Below are positions 24,380-36,861 of a stretch of DNA of 44,151 nucleotides, in pieces. Origin of the DNA: Geobacter sp. (GTDB lineage Bacteria; Desulfobacterota; Desulfuromonadia; Geobacterales; Pseudopelobacteraceae); NCBI GenBank assembly GCA_003574895.1, contig PJFB01000019.1, positions 1 through 44,151 on the forward strand, given 5' to 3'. The position numbers and the translations under genes were made by a program. How positions within the stretch are numbered: position 1 is the stretch's first letter; each line of letters starts with the position of its first letter. Below the pieces are notes generated by a model that had not been told where the DNA came from, did not search any database, and saw nothing but the letters and a program-made list of their open reading frames with translations.

Positions 24380-25483
24380 CTAGCCCGGAGGCCAGGAAAA
24401 TCCACGGCCGCCCAAAAGGTGAAAATGGATGTGGAAGACCGACTGTCCGGCCCCTGCGCCGTTGTTCTGGACAAGGCGGAATCCGGAATCAGCCACACCC
24501 CGTTGCAGGGCGATCTCGGCCGCCTTCCGGAAGACGTATCCTGCCACGGCCTCATCCTGCTCGGTCATGTCAAGGCAGTTTACAAAATGCCGCTTTGGTA
24601 TGAACAACAGATGCAGCGGCGCTTGGGGCGTAATATCCTCGATTACGAGGAGACGTTCGTCTTCAAAAACCTTTTTGGAAGGTATCTCGCCGTCTATTAT
24701 TTTACAGAAAATGCAGCTTTCCATCTCGGCCTCCCTTGCACTGTATTCCGGAATATCCAGCAATATCAAAAACTCACGGTTGCCATCCGCACCACGGATG
24801 GGCGAATCGCATAGACCAGCGACCGTCAACCCCAATTCCGCGGCAACCTGCCGCACACCTTCAACAGCCTTGTCATGGGCAGCCGGGTCGCGGACTATGC
24901 CACCCTTCCCCACCTCGCCCCTGCCCACCTCGAACTGCGGCTTGATCAGGGCAATGATGCGGCCACCGGGCTTGACAAGCCTGACAGTGGGGGGCAGCAC
25001 CTTGGACAGCGAGATAAAGGAGGCATCGATCACCGCCAGGTCGGGGACCTCGTCGAGTTTTTCCGGTTCCAGGTAGCGAATGTTGGTTTTTTCAAGGCTG
25101 GTGACGCGCGGGTCCTGCTGCAGCTTCCAGGCCAGCTGGCCATAACCGACATCAACCGCAAAGATCTTGGCCGCACCTGCCTGCAGAAGGCAATCACTGA
25201 AACCGCCGGTGGAGGCGCCCACATCCAGTGCCACCAAACCGTTGACCGCGATGCCGAACTCGTCCAGCGCCTTTTTCAGCTTGAGCCCGCCGCGACTGAC
25301 ATAGGGGAGGACTTCCCCCTTGATGCGGATGTCCGCATCAACCGCAACCTGCTGCCCGGCCTTGGTGACCGCATGATCACCGACCACCACCTGACCCGCC
25401 ATGATCAAGGCCTGGGCCTTCTCGCGGGAAGGGACCAGGCCTCGTTCAACCATCACCTTGTCAAGCCGCTGTTTTTCGACCAT
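24380..25483 (-). CDS. TlyA-like rRNA methyltransferase fused to HIT nucleotide hydrolase
   Basis: Protein of 367 residues with two complete domains in one uninterrupted frame. Residues 1-252 are TlyA: S4 RNA-binding start RLDKVMVERGLVPSREKAQA, SRGGLKLKKALDEF, SAM-binding LDVGASTGGFSDCLLQAGA, and the catalytic area PQFEVGRGEVGKGGIV; TlyA 2'-O-methylates rRNA. Residues 254-367 are a full-length HIT/HINT protein: ESCIFCKIIDGEIPSKKVFE, with the His triad SVFHIHFHLLGGR. The HIT Met codon at 24724 has its own AGGGAG ribosome site six nt upstream, so free HIT protein may also be made. The start codon overlaps the pyrE stop by one base (TAATG). TlyA and HIT are normally separate proteins; here a stop is missing between them. 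Confidence 0.88.
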   Translation of the reverse strand: MVEKQRLDKVMVERGLVPSREKAQALIMAGQVVVGDHAVTKAGQQVAVDADIRIKGEVLPYVSRGGLKLKKALDEFGIAVNGLVALDVGASTGGFSDCLLQAGAAKIFAVDVGYGQLAWKLQQDPRVTSLEKTNIRYLEPEKLDEVPDLAVIDASFISLSKVLPPTVRLVKPGGRIIALIKPQFEVGRGEVGKGGIVRDPAAHDKAVEGVRQVAAELGLTVAGLCDSPIRGADGNREFLILLDIPEYSAREAEMESCIFCKIIDGEIPSKKVFEDERLLVIEDITPQAPLHLLFIPKRHFVNCLDMTEQDEAVAGYVFRKAAEIALQRGVADSGFRLVQNNGAGAGQSVFHIHFHLLGGRGFSWPPG

Positions 25484-26023
25484 TATCCTACTAGTTCTGA
25501 TTTCGTAAAGATCGTCTTCAGCCAGTAACCTTCAGCTTCGATATTCTCGCGGCCGCCTTCCTCGCGGTCCACAAGGGTGACGATGCCGAGCACCTTCAGG
25601 CCTTCTTCCTCGGCCCGCCTTACCGCCTTCATGGAAGAGCCACCGGTAGTCACAACATCCTCGACTATCACCACTTGCGTGCCTGGCGGCAGGTTCTTGC
25701 GCCCCTCCAGCCATTGGCCGGTGCCGTGTCCCTTGGGTTCCTTGCGGATGATAAAGGCGTGCAGCGGTTGTCCGGCCAGGTACGCGGCAACCGAAGTGGC
25801 CGTGGCGATCGGGTCGGCCCCCAGGGTGATGCCCCCCACAGCCTGGACCCCGGCCACATCTTTGATCGCCTCGTAAAAGAGCTTGCCGGTCAGAAATCCA
25901 CCTTCGGCATGCAGCGTTGTCTGTTTGCCGTCAAAGTAGAAATCGCTCTCACGGCCGGAAGCCAGCTTCACCAAACGTTTTTCATAAGACAGCTCCAGGA
26001 TGATCCGTTTCAGTTTTTCCCTG

Positions 26024-26031
<8 letters not shown>
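25483..26031 (-). CDS. pyrE: orotate phosphoribosyltransferase
   Basis: Protein of 182 residues from the ATG at 26031 ([20 protein letters not shown]), preceded by AAGGA within the purF end; longer in-frame starts lack ribosome sites. Motifs: [20 protein letters not shown] (orotate site), [15 protein letters not shown], and the PRPP-binding [19 protein letters not shown]. It makes OMP from orotate and PRPP in pyrimidine synthesis. It overlaps purF by eight bases upstream and tlyA-HIT by one base downstream, so the three are almost certainly co-translated. Confidence 0.95.
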
Positions 26032-27451
<1,420 letters not shown>

Positions 27452-27477
27452 AGATAAATGCTCCAAGACTTTCAGGT

Positions 27478-28305
27478 TTACTTCAGATTCTTTCTTGCAT
27501 ACCCGGCCGCGTTCCTGAAGAGAATCAGGCCGTCCCCTTCCTCCGGCAGTTGTTCCCTGGTCCAGCGTGGATGCTGGGTATAATGAACAAAAGCCTCGGG
27601 ATGGGGCATCAGCCCCATGATCCGGCCGCTCGGATCGCAGATGCCGGCAATGGCGTTCTGGGCACCGTTGGGGTTTAGCGGGAATTCCATGGTCGGAGCG
27701 GCATAGTCCGATCCCGAATACTTGAAAACCGCCAGATGTTCCTGCTCAATGCGCTCCAGGGTGGCAGCCGAGTCACAGAGGAATTTCCCTTCGCCATGGC
27801 GCATCGGCAGATAAATCCCTTTTTCGATCCCTTTCGTGAACACGCTGGGAGACGCCGGGTCCACCTTGAGGTAGGTCCAGCGATCCTGGAAACGGCCGCA
27901 GTCGTTGAAGGTCAGGGTGGTGCGCTGGGCCAGGTAATCACCGTCAAAACCGGGGAGCATGCCCATCTTGACCATCAGCTGGAATCCGTTGCAGACCCCC
28001 AGGATCAGCTTGCCGTCATTGATGAACCTGAGCAGTTGCTCCAGGAGGTGCTCCTCCAGCTCATCGACCCGCGCATAGCGGAGCCGGTTGGCCTGGGCCT
28101 TGGCGCTACCCAGGTCGTCGCCGTCCAGAAACCCACCGGTAAGATTGAGGAAATGGAAATCGTCCAGCCTGATCTCACCGGAGAGCAGCTCGGCGATATG
28201 GGCAATAATCGTCTCGTCAAAGCCCCCCAGGCGGCAGGCATGGGCGGCTTCCATCTCGCAGTTGGTGCCGTTGCCGGTTATGACGATCGCGCGTGTCTTT
28301 GTCAT
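27478..28305 (-). CDS. purQ: FGAM synthase glutaminase subunit
   Basis: Protein of 275 residues. Class-I glutaminase features: nucleophile Cys in [16 protein letters not shown] (about residue 104) and the His/Glu pair in [13 protein letters not shown] (about 237). It supplies ammonia to PurL for FGAR to FGAM. GGAGAACAGG precedes the ATG. It is longer than the 220-residue B. subtilis PurQ, with the extra length mainly in the middle and at the C-terminus. Its partner purL lies beyond recQ, upstream on the same strand. Confidence 0.92.
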   Translation of the reverse strand: MTKTRAIVITGNGTNCEMEAAHACRLGGFDETIIAHIAELLSGEIRLDDFHFLNLTGGFLDGDDLGSAKAQANRLRYARVDELEEHLLEQLLRFINDGKLILGVCNGFQLMVKMGMLPGFDGDYLAQRTTLTFNDCGRFQDRWTYLKVDPASPSVFTKGIEKGIYLPMRHGEGKFLCDSAATLERIEQEHLAVFKYSGSDYAAPTMEFPLNPNGAQNAIAGICDPSGRIMGLMPHPEAFVHYTQHPRWTREQLPEEGDGLILFRNAAGYARKNLK

Positions 28306-28385
28306 CGAATCCTGTTCTCCTTGCTCGGAACCTATCTTACTAAATCGCTCCCGAACTGTCCTTTAGAATATTATCAGCTTTACCG

Positions 28386-30524
28386 TTACCTGCCCCACGT
28401 ACCGCGGACAAGGCGAATATCCTCGTAACTGATGCTGTCCGGCAAACCTTCCCGCAGTTCAGAGAGACTGACCGGACCCACTGCCGCCAGCCTGGCCTGA
28501 ATCAGCGGCACCTTCTCCACGGCCACCATATTGAGCAGTTCCACGTCCACACCCAGTTGATGCAACTCTTCAAGATGGGCCGCAATAGTCGAACTTTTCA
28601 ACCCGCGCCGGGCGGAGATGCCGGACAGGTCCAGACCGGCGCGGTAGAGACGCAGGGTCTCGGCCTGGGTATCGCTCAAGGCCAGGCTCAGGTCATGCTC
28701 TGTGAGTTGGGGCTCGGCAGTCCCGGACTCCCGCTGAAATGCGCCGATCGCTTCCAGAAAGGCCTTGCCGTAGCGATCCAGCTTGTGATCGCCAACACCG
28801 TTTATCTGCCGCAACTCCACACCATCCCGGGGCCTTACGCGGGCCATCTCCGCCAGCGTCGCATCGGAAAACACCACAAAAGGCGGCACAGCGGCGGCAT
28901 CGGCAATCTGTTTGCGCAGGGCCCGCAGGCTATCGAACAGGGCCTGATCGTAATCCCTGCGGCCACCGACCTTTTTCCTGCCACGCTCAACGGTTTCCGC
29001 TACGGCACGGGGTCGGCCGAGGGTTACCTGCGTCTCTCCCTTGAGTACCGGCCGCGCCGCCGGGGTGAGGCCCAGGGCGCCGAACCGGGAAAAATCCTGC
29101 ACCAGGTAGCCCAGGTGGATCAGCTGGCGGATGATGTTCTCCCATTCAACCGAGGAGAGGTCCGCACCAATGCCATAGGTGGAGAGCTCGTGGTGGCGCA
29201 GTTCCATGATCCGCTGCCCCTTGGCGCCGCGCAACACGTCGATGACATGCCGGGCGCCGAAACGCTCGCCCACCCGGTAGACGCAGGAGAGCGCCTTCCT
29301 GGCCAATTCAGAGGCGTCAAAGCGCTGGGGCGGGTCGTTGCAGATATCGCAGTTGTCGCAGTCCTGCTCACGCTGATCGCCAAAATAGGTCAACAGAGCC
29401 CTGCGGCGGCAGGTCAGGGCCTCGGCATAGGCGACCATGGCATTGAGCTTCTGAAGTTCGATCCGCACCCGTTCCGGGTTGTCGCTGTTCTCGATCAGCG
29501 AGCGGGCCGTCATGACGTCGCCCATGCCGAACAGCATCAGGGCCTCGGACGGCAAGCCGTCCCTCCCTGCCCTGCCTGTTTCCTGGTAGTAGCTCTCCAC
29601 GCTCTTGGGCATGTCGTAGTGGACCACGAACCTGACGTTGGGCTTGTCGATCCCCATGCCAAAGGCCACTGTTGCCACCACGATACGCAGATCGTCGCAC
29701 CGGAAGGCATCCTGAACCCGGGCACGCTCCTCGTCGGGCAGACCGGCGTGGTAGGCGGCAGCACTGAACCCGGCAGCCCGGAGACGCTCAGTCACCTGCT
29801 CCACCCGCTTCCTGCTCAGGGCGTAGACAATGCCGGCCTCGTCGCGACGACCGCCCAGGAACGCACCCAGCTGGGCAAAGGGTTTGTGCTTGGACATAAC
29901 CGTGTAGGTGATGTTGGGGCGGTCGAAACCGGCCACATAGACCTTGGCCTGCTCGATCCCCAACTGGCGGATAATGTCTTTGCGCGTCTCCGGATCGGCC
30001 GTGGCGGTCATGGCCACCATCGGTACCGACGGGAACAGGCCGCGCAGCCTGCCTATCTGGACATAGTCGGGGCGGAAATCGTGTCCCCACTGGGAGATGC
30101 AGTGGGCCTCGTCAATGGCGAACAGGGCCAGCTTGAGCGTGGCCAGCCGGTCCAGAAAATCCGGTTGCATCAGCCGTTCCGGCGCCACATAGAGCAGGTC
30201 CAGCTCGCCGGAATCCATTTGTCGCGAAACACGCCGGGCCTCCTCGGGCGCCAGCGCCGAATTGAAACAGGCCGCAGCCACGCCATTGGCCCTGAGTGCA
30301 TCCACCTGGTCCTTCATCAACGAGATCAGCGGCGAGACCACGATAGCCAGCCCATCCCGGTGCAGAGCAGGGACCTGGTAACAGAGCGACTTGCCGCCGC
30401 CGGTCGGCATGACCAGGAAGACATCCTCACCATCGATGACCCGCTCGATGACCTCCTGCTGGGGGGGCCTGAATTCGTGGAATCCGAAGACGGTCCTGAG
30501 GGTATGGTGGATTGCTGCGGCCAT
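28386..30524 (-). CDS. recQ: ATP-dependent DNA helicase RecQ
   Basis: Protein of 712 residues if started at the ATG at 30524; a GTG at 30563 would overlap purL by 28 bp and has a poor ribosome site. Motifs in order: FGFHEFRPPQQEVIERVIDG (motif 0), LVMPTGGGKSLCYQVPA (Walker A), AIDEAHCISQWGHDFRPDY (DEAH), GMGIDKPNVRFVVHYD, QETGRAGRDGLPSEAL, the zinc cysteines in CRRRALLTYFGDQ and CDNCDIC, a winged helix, an HRDC domain (about 520-590) and a C-terminal helix-turn-helix region. Repairs and restarts replication forks. It stands between purL and purQ, an unusual insertion into a purine gene run; coupling to purL is likely from the 11-bp gap. Confidence 0.95.
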   Translation of the reverse strand: MAAAIHHTLRTVFGFHEFRPPQQEVIERVIDGEDVFLVMPTGGGKSLCYQVPALHRDGLAIVVSPLISLMKDQVDALRANGVAAACFNSALAPEEARRVSRQMDSGELDLLYVAPERLMQPDFLDRLATLKLALFAIDEAHCISQWGHDFRPDYVQIGRLRGLFPSVPMVAMTATADPETRKDIIRQLGIEQAKVYVAGFDRPNITYTVMSKHKPFAQLGAFLGGRRDEAGIVYALSRKRVEQVTERLRAAGFSAAAYHAGLPDEERARVQDAFRCDDLRIVVATVAFGMGIDKPNVRFVVHYDMPKSVESYYQETGRAGRDGLPSEALMLFGMGDVMTARSLIENSDNPERVRIELQKLNAMVAYAEALTCRRRALLTYFGDQREQDCDNCDICNDPPQRFDASELARKALSCVYRVGERFGARHVIDVLRGAKGQRIMELRHHELSTYGIGADLSSVEWENIIRQLIHLGYLVQDFSRFGALGLTPAARPVLKGETQVTLGRPRAVAETVERGRKKVGGRRDYDQALFDSLRALRKQIADAAAVPPFVVFSDATLAEMARVRPRDGVELRQINGVGDHKLDRYGKAFLEAIGAFQRESGTAEPQLTEHDLSLALSDTQAETLRLYRAGLDLSGISARRGLKSSTIAAHLEELHQLGVDVELLNMVAVEKVPLIQARLAAVGPVSLSELREGLPDSISYEDIRLVRGTWGR

Positions 30525-30535
30525 GGCAGTGTGGT

Positions 30536-33500
30536 CTACAGCTCCCGCAGCGTACTTTGCCACGCCTCTTTCAGTTCGGCCAGCCCGGCCCTGATGACCG
30601 TATTCCCCTCGATTGCCTCCATGAGGAGCCTGGGCTCCTCGGTCACCACACCGACCCTGGCGCAGCAGTCATCCCCCATGATCGCTTCGAAGGCCTCGGC
30701 GTTCTCACGCCGCACGGTCACCAGCAAGCGGGACGCAGACTCTGAAAACAGCAGGGCCCAATCGCTCCACTCCTCTTCTCCCCCTTTCCAGGCTACGCGG
30801 GAGAGGTCAATGGAGATGCCCAAACCGCCGGCAAAGGCGCTTTCCGCCGCGGCCACGGCCAGGCCGCCGTCGGAGAGGTCGTGGCACGAGGCCACCAGAC
30901 CCTCCATGACCGCCCGGTGGTAGGCCTGGTAACGTCCATAGGCACTGGCCACATCCACCTTGGGCACCCTGTTGCCCACATAACCTTTCAGGGCCGCATA
31001 TTCGGACCCGCCCAGTTCGTTGGCGGTGCAGCCCAACAGGTAGACCAGGTCGCCGGGGCGCTTGACGTCCATGGTGACGGCCTTCCTGGCATCCTCGATC
31101 TTGCCGATCACCGAGAACAGCAGGGTGGGCGGGATGGAGATCTTGGTGGAGCCGTCGTAGAAGTCGTTTTTCATGGAGTCCTTGCCGGAGATCAGCGGCA
31201 GGTTGTAGGCCAGGCAGACATCGTAGAGGGCCTGGTTGGAGCGGACCAGCTGGGCCATCTTGTAGGGGCCGTCCGGGGTCTTATCCGACAAGACCGGATC
31301 GCACCAGCAAAAGTTGTCCAGGCCGGCCACCAGGTCGAGGGAACCGCCCACGGCCACGTAGTTGCGCATGGCCTCGTCAATAGCATTGGCGGTCATGTGG
31401 TAGGTGTCGATGTCCGAATAGCGCGGGCAGATGCCGTGGGCCGTCACCACCCCCTCGAAGGAATCCAGGATCGGCCGCACCACGGCGGCGTCCGAAGGGC
31501 CGTCATTGGCAACGCCCGAGAAGGGCTTGACCACCGAGCCCCCCTGGACCTCGTGATCGTAGCGCCTGACCACGGACTCCTTGGAACAGATGTTGAGCGC
31601 GGCGAGCAGCTGCTTCAGATCGTCGGTGTAATCGCCCTTTACCTCAATGACCGGCTCCGCATGTGTTGGCGGGGTCCATTTTGCCGGCAGCTGCATGGGA
31701 GGCAGCCCCTCGTGCATGAACTCCATGGGCAGCCAAGCCACGGTTTGCTCGCCATAGAGGATGTGAAAGACACCGGAGTCGGTAAACTCTCCCAGCACCG
31801 TCGCCTCCACGCCAAACCGCTTTGACATGGCAAGGAATTCATCGATCCGATCCGGCGGCACGGCCAGGGACATGCGCTCCTGTGCCTCGGAGATCAGGAT
31901 CTCCCATGGATTCAGGCCGGGATACTTGAGCGGCGCCCGGGAGAGGTCCATCCGGCAGCCGCCGCACTCCCCGGCCATCTCGCCGATGGAGGAAGAGAGG
32001 CCGCCCGCGCCGTTGTCGGTGATGAAGCGGTAGAGCCCCTTGTCCCTGGCGCGGATCAGAAAGTCGAACATCCGCTTCTGGGTAATTGGGTCACCAATCT
32101 GAACAGCCGTGACCGGCGAGTTTTCGTTCAGCTCCTCGGAAGAGAAGGTGGCGCCGTGGATGCCGTCCTTGCCGATACGGCCGCCGGTCATGACGATCAG
32201 ATCTCCGGGCTTGATGGATTTCTCATGGGACGGTTCGCCCCCGATCATGGCCGGCATGATCCCGGCCGTGCCGCAGAAGACCAGCGGCTTGCCGCAAAAA
32301 CGCTCGTCAAACACAAGGGAACCGTTGACCGTGGGGATACCGCTCTTGTTGCCGCCATGCTCAACACCTTCCACCACCCCTTCGTAGATGCGGCGGGGAT
32401 GCAGCAGGCGCGAAGGGAGCGGTTTCTCGTAGAACGGGTCGGCAAAACAGAACACATCGGTATTGAAGATCAAACGGGCCCCCTTGCCGGTGCCGAAGGG
32501 GTCGCGGTTGACGCCGACGATGCCGGTCAAGGCGCCGCCGTAGGGGTCCAGGGCCGACGGCGAGTTATGGGTCTCCACCTTGAAGACCAGCGAATGTTGG
32601 TCGTTGAACCGGATCACGCCGGCATTGTCCTTGAAAACCGACAGACAGAAGTCCTTAGCGCCCAGTTTCTGGCGGACATCCTTGGTGGTAGCCTGGATAA
32701 ATGACTTGAACAGGGATTTTATTTCCTGCTTATTGCCGTTCTCATCTTCGTAATGCACCGTGCCGGCGAAGATCTTGTGTTTGCAGTGCTCGGACCAGGT
32801 CTGGGCCAGACATTCCAACTCCACATCGGTCGGCTTGGCACCCAGCCCCATTTTTTGGCGCTCGGCCACCACCTGCGGATCGCGGTAATGGGCCTGGATG
32901 ATCCGCATCTCCTCCAGGGTCAGGGCCAGGACCCCGTCCTTGCTGATGCGCATCAACTCATCATCCGACACTTCCAGGTCGATCTCCCGCATGGTCGTAT
33001 CGCCAGATGTCCCGGCATCAACCCTGGGCACCATCGCGGGGAAGCCGCGCCTGGCAACAAATTCCGGGGCCGACATGATCGAGTAACGCTGAATCAGGGT
33101 GTTGCAGAGCAGGCCGGTGGCGATCTTTTCCACTTCCGACACGGAGAGTGCACCCTTGAACAGGTACTGCACCGAATAATACACCCCCTCGCCATCAACA
33201 AAGGGGCGTCCGGTCAGATACTCGACCGCCTCCCGGGCCGTGCGGCCCACGTTGTCGGTCACGCCGGGGCGGAAACCCACCTCGACCGCAACATCGAAGC
33301 CTGCAGCCAGGGGCCGATCTACGCTCCACTCCTGGATGACCGGATCGCTGAAGGGGCCGGCCGCGGCCTGCTCCAACTCCTGCCGGGAAAGCGCGGCGTC
33401 CACGGTGTAGACATCCATGGTGCGCACCTCCTCAACCTGCAGGTGCAGAAAGTGTTCTATCTCCCGTTTGATCCGCTCGCCGCGGGCATCGCGGACACCG

Positions 33501-33547
33501 TCCTTCAGGGCTGCTTCGATTCTGATGGGCATGGGTTTTCCTGTCAT
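30536..33547 (-). CDS. purL: FGAM synthase with two N-terminal PurS-like repeats fused to PurL
   Basis: Protein of 1003 residues. Residues about 6-80 (IRIEAALKDGVRDARGERIK to EWSVDRP) and 84-160 (FDVAVEVGFRPGVTDNVGRT to TLIQRYSI) are two PurS-like ferredoxin-fold units. The rest is the PurL synthase: QTWSEHCKHKIFAGTVHYED, ETHNSPSALDPYGGALTGIV, NGSLVFDERFCGKPLVFCG, ITDNGAGGLSSSIGEMAGEC and HDLSDGGLAVAAAESAFAGG. It therefore combines the PurS and PurL roles of the small-type enzyme, with PurQ encoded separately. AAGGAA lies just before the ATG. It begins the downstream part of a purine cluster (purSL-recQ-purQ-purF-pyrE). Confidence 0.95.
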   Translation of the reverse strand: MTGKPMPIRIEAALKDGVRDARGERIKREIEHFLHLQVEEVRTMDVYTVDAALSRQELEQAAAGPFSDPVIQEWSVDRPLAAGFDVAVEVGFRPGVTDNVGRTAREAVEYLTGRPFVDGEGVYYSVQYLFKGALSVSEVEKIATGLLCNTLIQRYSIMSAPEFVARRGFPAMVPRVDAGTSGDTTMREIDLEVSDDELMRISKDGVLALTLEEMRIIQAHYRDPQVVAERQKMGLGAKPTDVELECLAQTWSEHCKHKIFAGTVHYEDENGNKQEIKSLFKSFIQATTKDVRQKLGAKDFCLSVFKDNAGVIRFNDQHSLVFKVETHNSPSALDPYGGALTGIVGVNRDPFGTGKGARLIFNTDVFCFADPFYEKPLPSRLLHPRRIYEGVVEGVEHGGNKSGIPTVNGSLVFDERFCGKPLVFCGTAGIMPAMIGGEPSHEKSIKPGDLIVMTGGRIGKDGIHGATFSSEELNENSPVTAVQIGDPITQKRMFDFLIRARDKGLYRFITDNGAGGLSSSIGEMAGECGGCRMDLSRAPLKYPGLNPWEILISEAQERMSLAVPPDRIDEFLAMSKRFGVEATVLGEFTDSGVFHILYGEQTVAWLPMEFMHEGLPPMQLPAKWTPPTHAEPVIEVKGDYTDDLKQLLAALNICSKESVVRRYDHEVQGGSVVKPFSGVANDGPSDAAVVRPILDSFEGVVTAHGICPRYSDIDTYHMTANAIDEAMRNYVAVGGSLDLVAGLDNFCWCDPVLSDKTPDGPYKMAQLVRSNQALYDVCLAYNLPLISGKDSMKNDFYDGSTKISIPPTLLFSVIGKIEDARKAVTMDVKRPGDLVYLLGCTANELGGSEYAALKGYVGNRVPKVDVASAYGRYQAYHRAVMEGLVASCHDLSDGGLAVAAAESAFAGGLGISIDLSRVAWKGGEEEWSDWALLFSESASRLLVTVRRENAEAFEAIMGDDCCARVGVVTEEPRLLMEAIEGNTVIRAGLAELKEAWQSTLREL

Positions 33548-33590
33548 ATGTTTCCTTGAGAATTATGATTTACAGCAACAGCTTCTGTCC

Positions 33591-34677
33591 CTATTCCGCC
33601 TTTTCCATCCGTACCGTCCTGATGGGAAACGGGATCTCGATCTCCTCCTGGCGGAAGCGCCGGATGATCTCGCAATTCAACTGGTCAGCGACAATGCCGA
33701 TACGGGCCGGCTCCTTGATCCAGAAAAGCAGCAGCATATTAAGGGCACTGTCGCCGAAAGCGGTGAACAGAGCCAGCGGTGACGGCTCAGCAACCACATC
33801 ATCATTATTCCCGGCGATTTCCAGCAACAGCGCCTTGACCCGCTCCACATCACTGCCATAGCCGACTCCGATCGTAATGCGCCCTTGGGTGATGGCGGTG
33901 GGACGAACCATGTTGACAACCGTGGAATTACAAAGATCCGAGTTGGGGATGATCAGGACCGTGCTGTCGATACCCTGGATCTTGGTGGAACGGAGGCCGA
34001 TGTCGATCACATCGCCTATCTGGCCGCTGGCCAGCCTGATCCGGTCGCCGATGTAGAATGGCCGGTCCAGCATCAGGGTAAAGCCGGAAATCATGTGGGC
34101 CAGGGTATCCTTGGCCGCCATGCCGATGGCCAGAGAGCCGATCCCCAGGGCGGTAACAAGTGAGAAGATGTCGTAGTTGAAATGCTTGAGCACGATGATC
34201 AGCGCCGTACCCAGCAGGAACAGCATCACGGCCTTCTCGGCGATGGGAATCATATGGCGGGAAATCAGCCCCCCGGAACTATCCTGCTGGCCGGCGACAT
34301 ACCATTGCAGCAGTTCATCAGAGGAGTGGTAAAGCAAATTGAAGATAATCATGACCAGCATGATGTACAGTGCCCCGGAGAGCACCATTACAATCTTTTC
34401 GTGCAGTGGGAGGGAAAGAATTGCCAAATAGAATCCCAGCATGGTCAGGAGCCGCGAGACATGGGGGATGACACGCTTCAGAAGGCGGTCGTCCAGGTCG
34501 GTTCTCGTAAAAGTGGTCAGGCGTTTGCCCCATTTGTTCAACATGAGGCAGACCAGTTGGGCCAGCATCCAGAACAGGGCCACGATCAGCAGCGCACCCA
34601 GGATTTCCTTGGCCCAGTACAGGAGAAAGCCATCGCTGTCCTGCGTTCTCAGCAAGGTCTGTAAGATGGTGAAAAGC

Positions 34678-34685
<8 letters not shown>
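33591..34685 (-). CDS. MscS-family mechanosensitive channel
   Basis: Protein of 364 residues from the GTG at 34685, which has AGGAGG at the right spacing and overlaps the purB stop by eight bases. Several N-terminal hydrophobic segments lead to the pore helix and beta domain signature: SLVTALGIGSLAIGMAAKDT, LDRPFYIGDRIRLASGQIGD, VIDIGLRSTKIQGIDSTVLI and IPNSDLCNSTVVNMVR. A cytoplasmic alpha/beta domain follows. Such channels release solutes on hypo-osmotic shock. Translational coupling with purB is likely, an unexpected functional pairing. Confidence 0.92.
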
Positions 34686-35973
<1,288 letters not shown>

Positions 35974-35994
35974 GTAAGCAAACTCCTCAATAAA

Positions 35995-36085
35995 TTTAAC
36001 GCAAAGACGCAAAGAGCGCCAAGAAAGCGGTTATTCATATTTTGTTTTTTACTTTGCGTTCTGCGCGTCTTTGCGGTGAAAAACG
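35995..36085. repeat. imperfect inverted repeat of ACGCAAAGACGC type
   Basis: AACGCAAAGACGCAAAGAGC (from 35998) and ACTTTGCGTTCTGCGCGTCT with TTGCGG (36051-36076) are imperfect reverse complements, separated by an AT-rich centre. Such intergenic arms occur in multiple copies in related genomes. It occupies the purB leader and could form a large hairpin or a terminator of the MBL gene. Confidence 0.65.
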
Positions 36086-36090
36086 CCTTT

Positions 36091-36861
36091 CTAGATTTCC
36101 ATCAGCGGCCCGGCCTTGTACTGGTCGCCGATCACGATCCAGGGCGCGCAGAGGTTCTGGCCGCTCAGGAAAGCGCCGGTGGTGCGGACGACATGATCGG
36201 GGTGGTTGTTGACTTCGGAGAGATGGGCCATGACCAGGGCCCGGAGGTCGCCATGGGCTAGCTCGTGCAAAAGCGCCAGCGACTCCTCGTTGGAAAGGTG
36301 TCCATGACGCGACTTGATGCGTTGCTTCAGCTCCCACGGATAGGGGCCGTTCATCAGCATCTCCACGTCATGGTTCGACTCCAGGTTGAGAAAGCGGCAG
36401 CCCCGCAGCTTTTCCATCACCAGACGGGTGACGATCCCCAGGTCGGTGGCCGAGCCGCAGCGCCCCTCGACGGATTCGATGACGAATCCGACCGGATCGC
36501 AGGCATCATGGGTAATGGGGAAAGGATCTATGGACAGGTCCCGGAACTCGAAGCGGCAACCGGATTCGAACTCGATCCGCCTGGTCTTGTGCAGATATTT
36601 ATCGGCCTTGCCGCACACCAGATGGCTGGCGAGCACCGGCACCTTGAACCGGCGACCGAAAGCGCCGGCGCTGCGGATGTGGTCAATATGCTCGTGACTG
36701 ACTAGCACGGCATCGACAGCAGCGGCATCAATGCCGGCAGCCTCCATGCGCAGCACAGTTTCACGCAGTGACAGCCCGACATCGATCAGCACGCGGGTCT
36801 CACCCGTTTCCAGATACAGGCAATTACCCTTGCTGCCGCTGGCCAGCGAACAGATTTTCAC
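36091..36861 (-). CDS. MBL-fold hydrolase, YycJ/WalJ-like
   Basis: Protein of 256 residues from the GTG at 36861, preceded by GGAG with good spacing; upstream in-frame codons lack the family start. It begins VKICSLASGSKGNCLYLETG, the usual start of this family, and has the metal motif VLVSHEHIDHIRSAGAFGR (HxHxDH), then a His in PFPITHDACDP and Asp/His further on (LESNHDVEML, LVMAHLSEVNNHP). It is a single-domain beta-lactamase-fold phosphodiesterase or nuclease; YycJ-type proteins are proposed 5'-3' exonucleases in repair. Transcribed alone or with genes upstream at 37 kb. Confidence 0.88.
   Translation of the reverse strand: MKICSLASGSKGNCLYLETGETRVLIDVGLSLRETVLRMEAAGIDAAAVDAVLVSHEHIDHIRSAGAFGRRFKVPVLASHLVCGKADKYLHKTRRIEFESGCRFEFRDLSIDPFPITHDACDPVGFVIESVEGRCGSATDLGIVTRLVMEKLRGCRFLNLESNHDVEMLMNGPYPWELKQRIKSRHGHLSNEESLALLHELAHGDLRALVMAHLSEVNNHPDHVVRTTGAFLSGQNLCAPWIVIGDQYKAGPLMEI

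Noticed and set aside
28557-30923. A 788-codon plus-strand open frame across recQ and the purL end
   Set aside because: It is the antisense shadow of recQ, which has every helicase motif in order. The antisense product is rich in Gly/His/Gln with no domain, and lacks a ribosome site.
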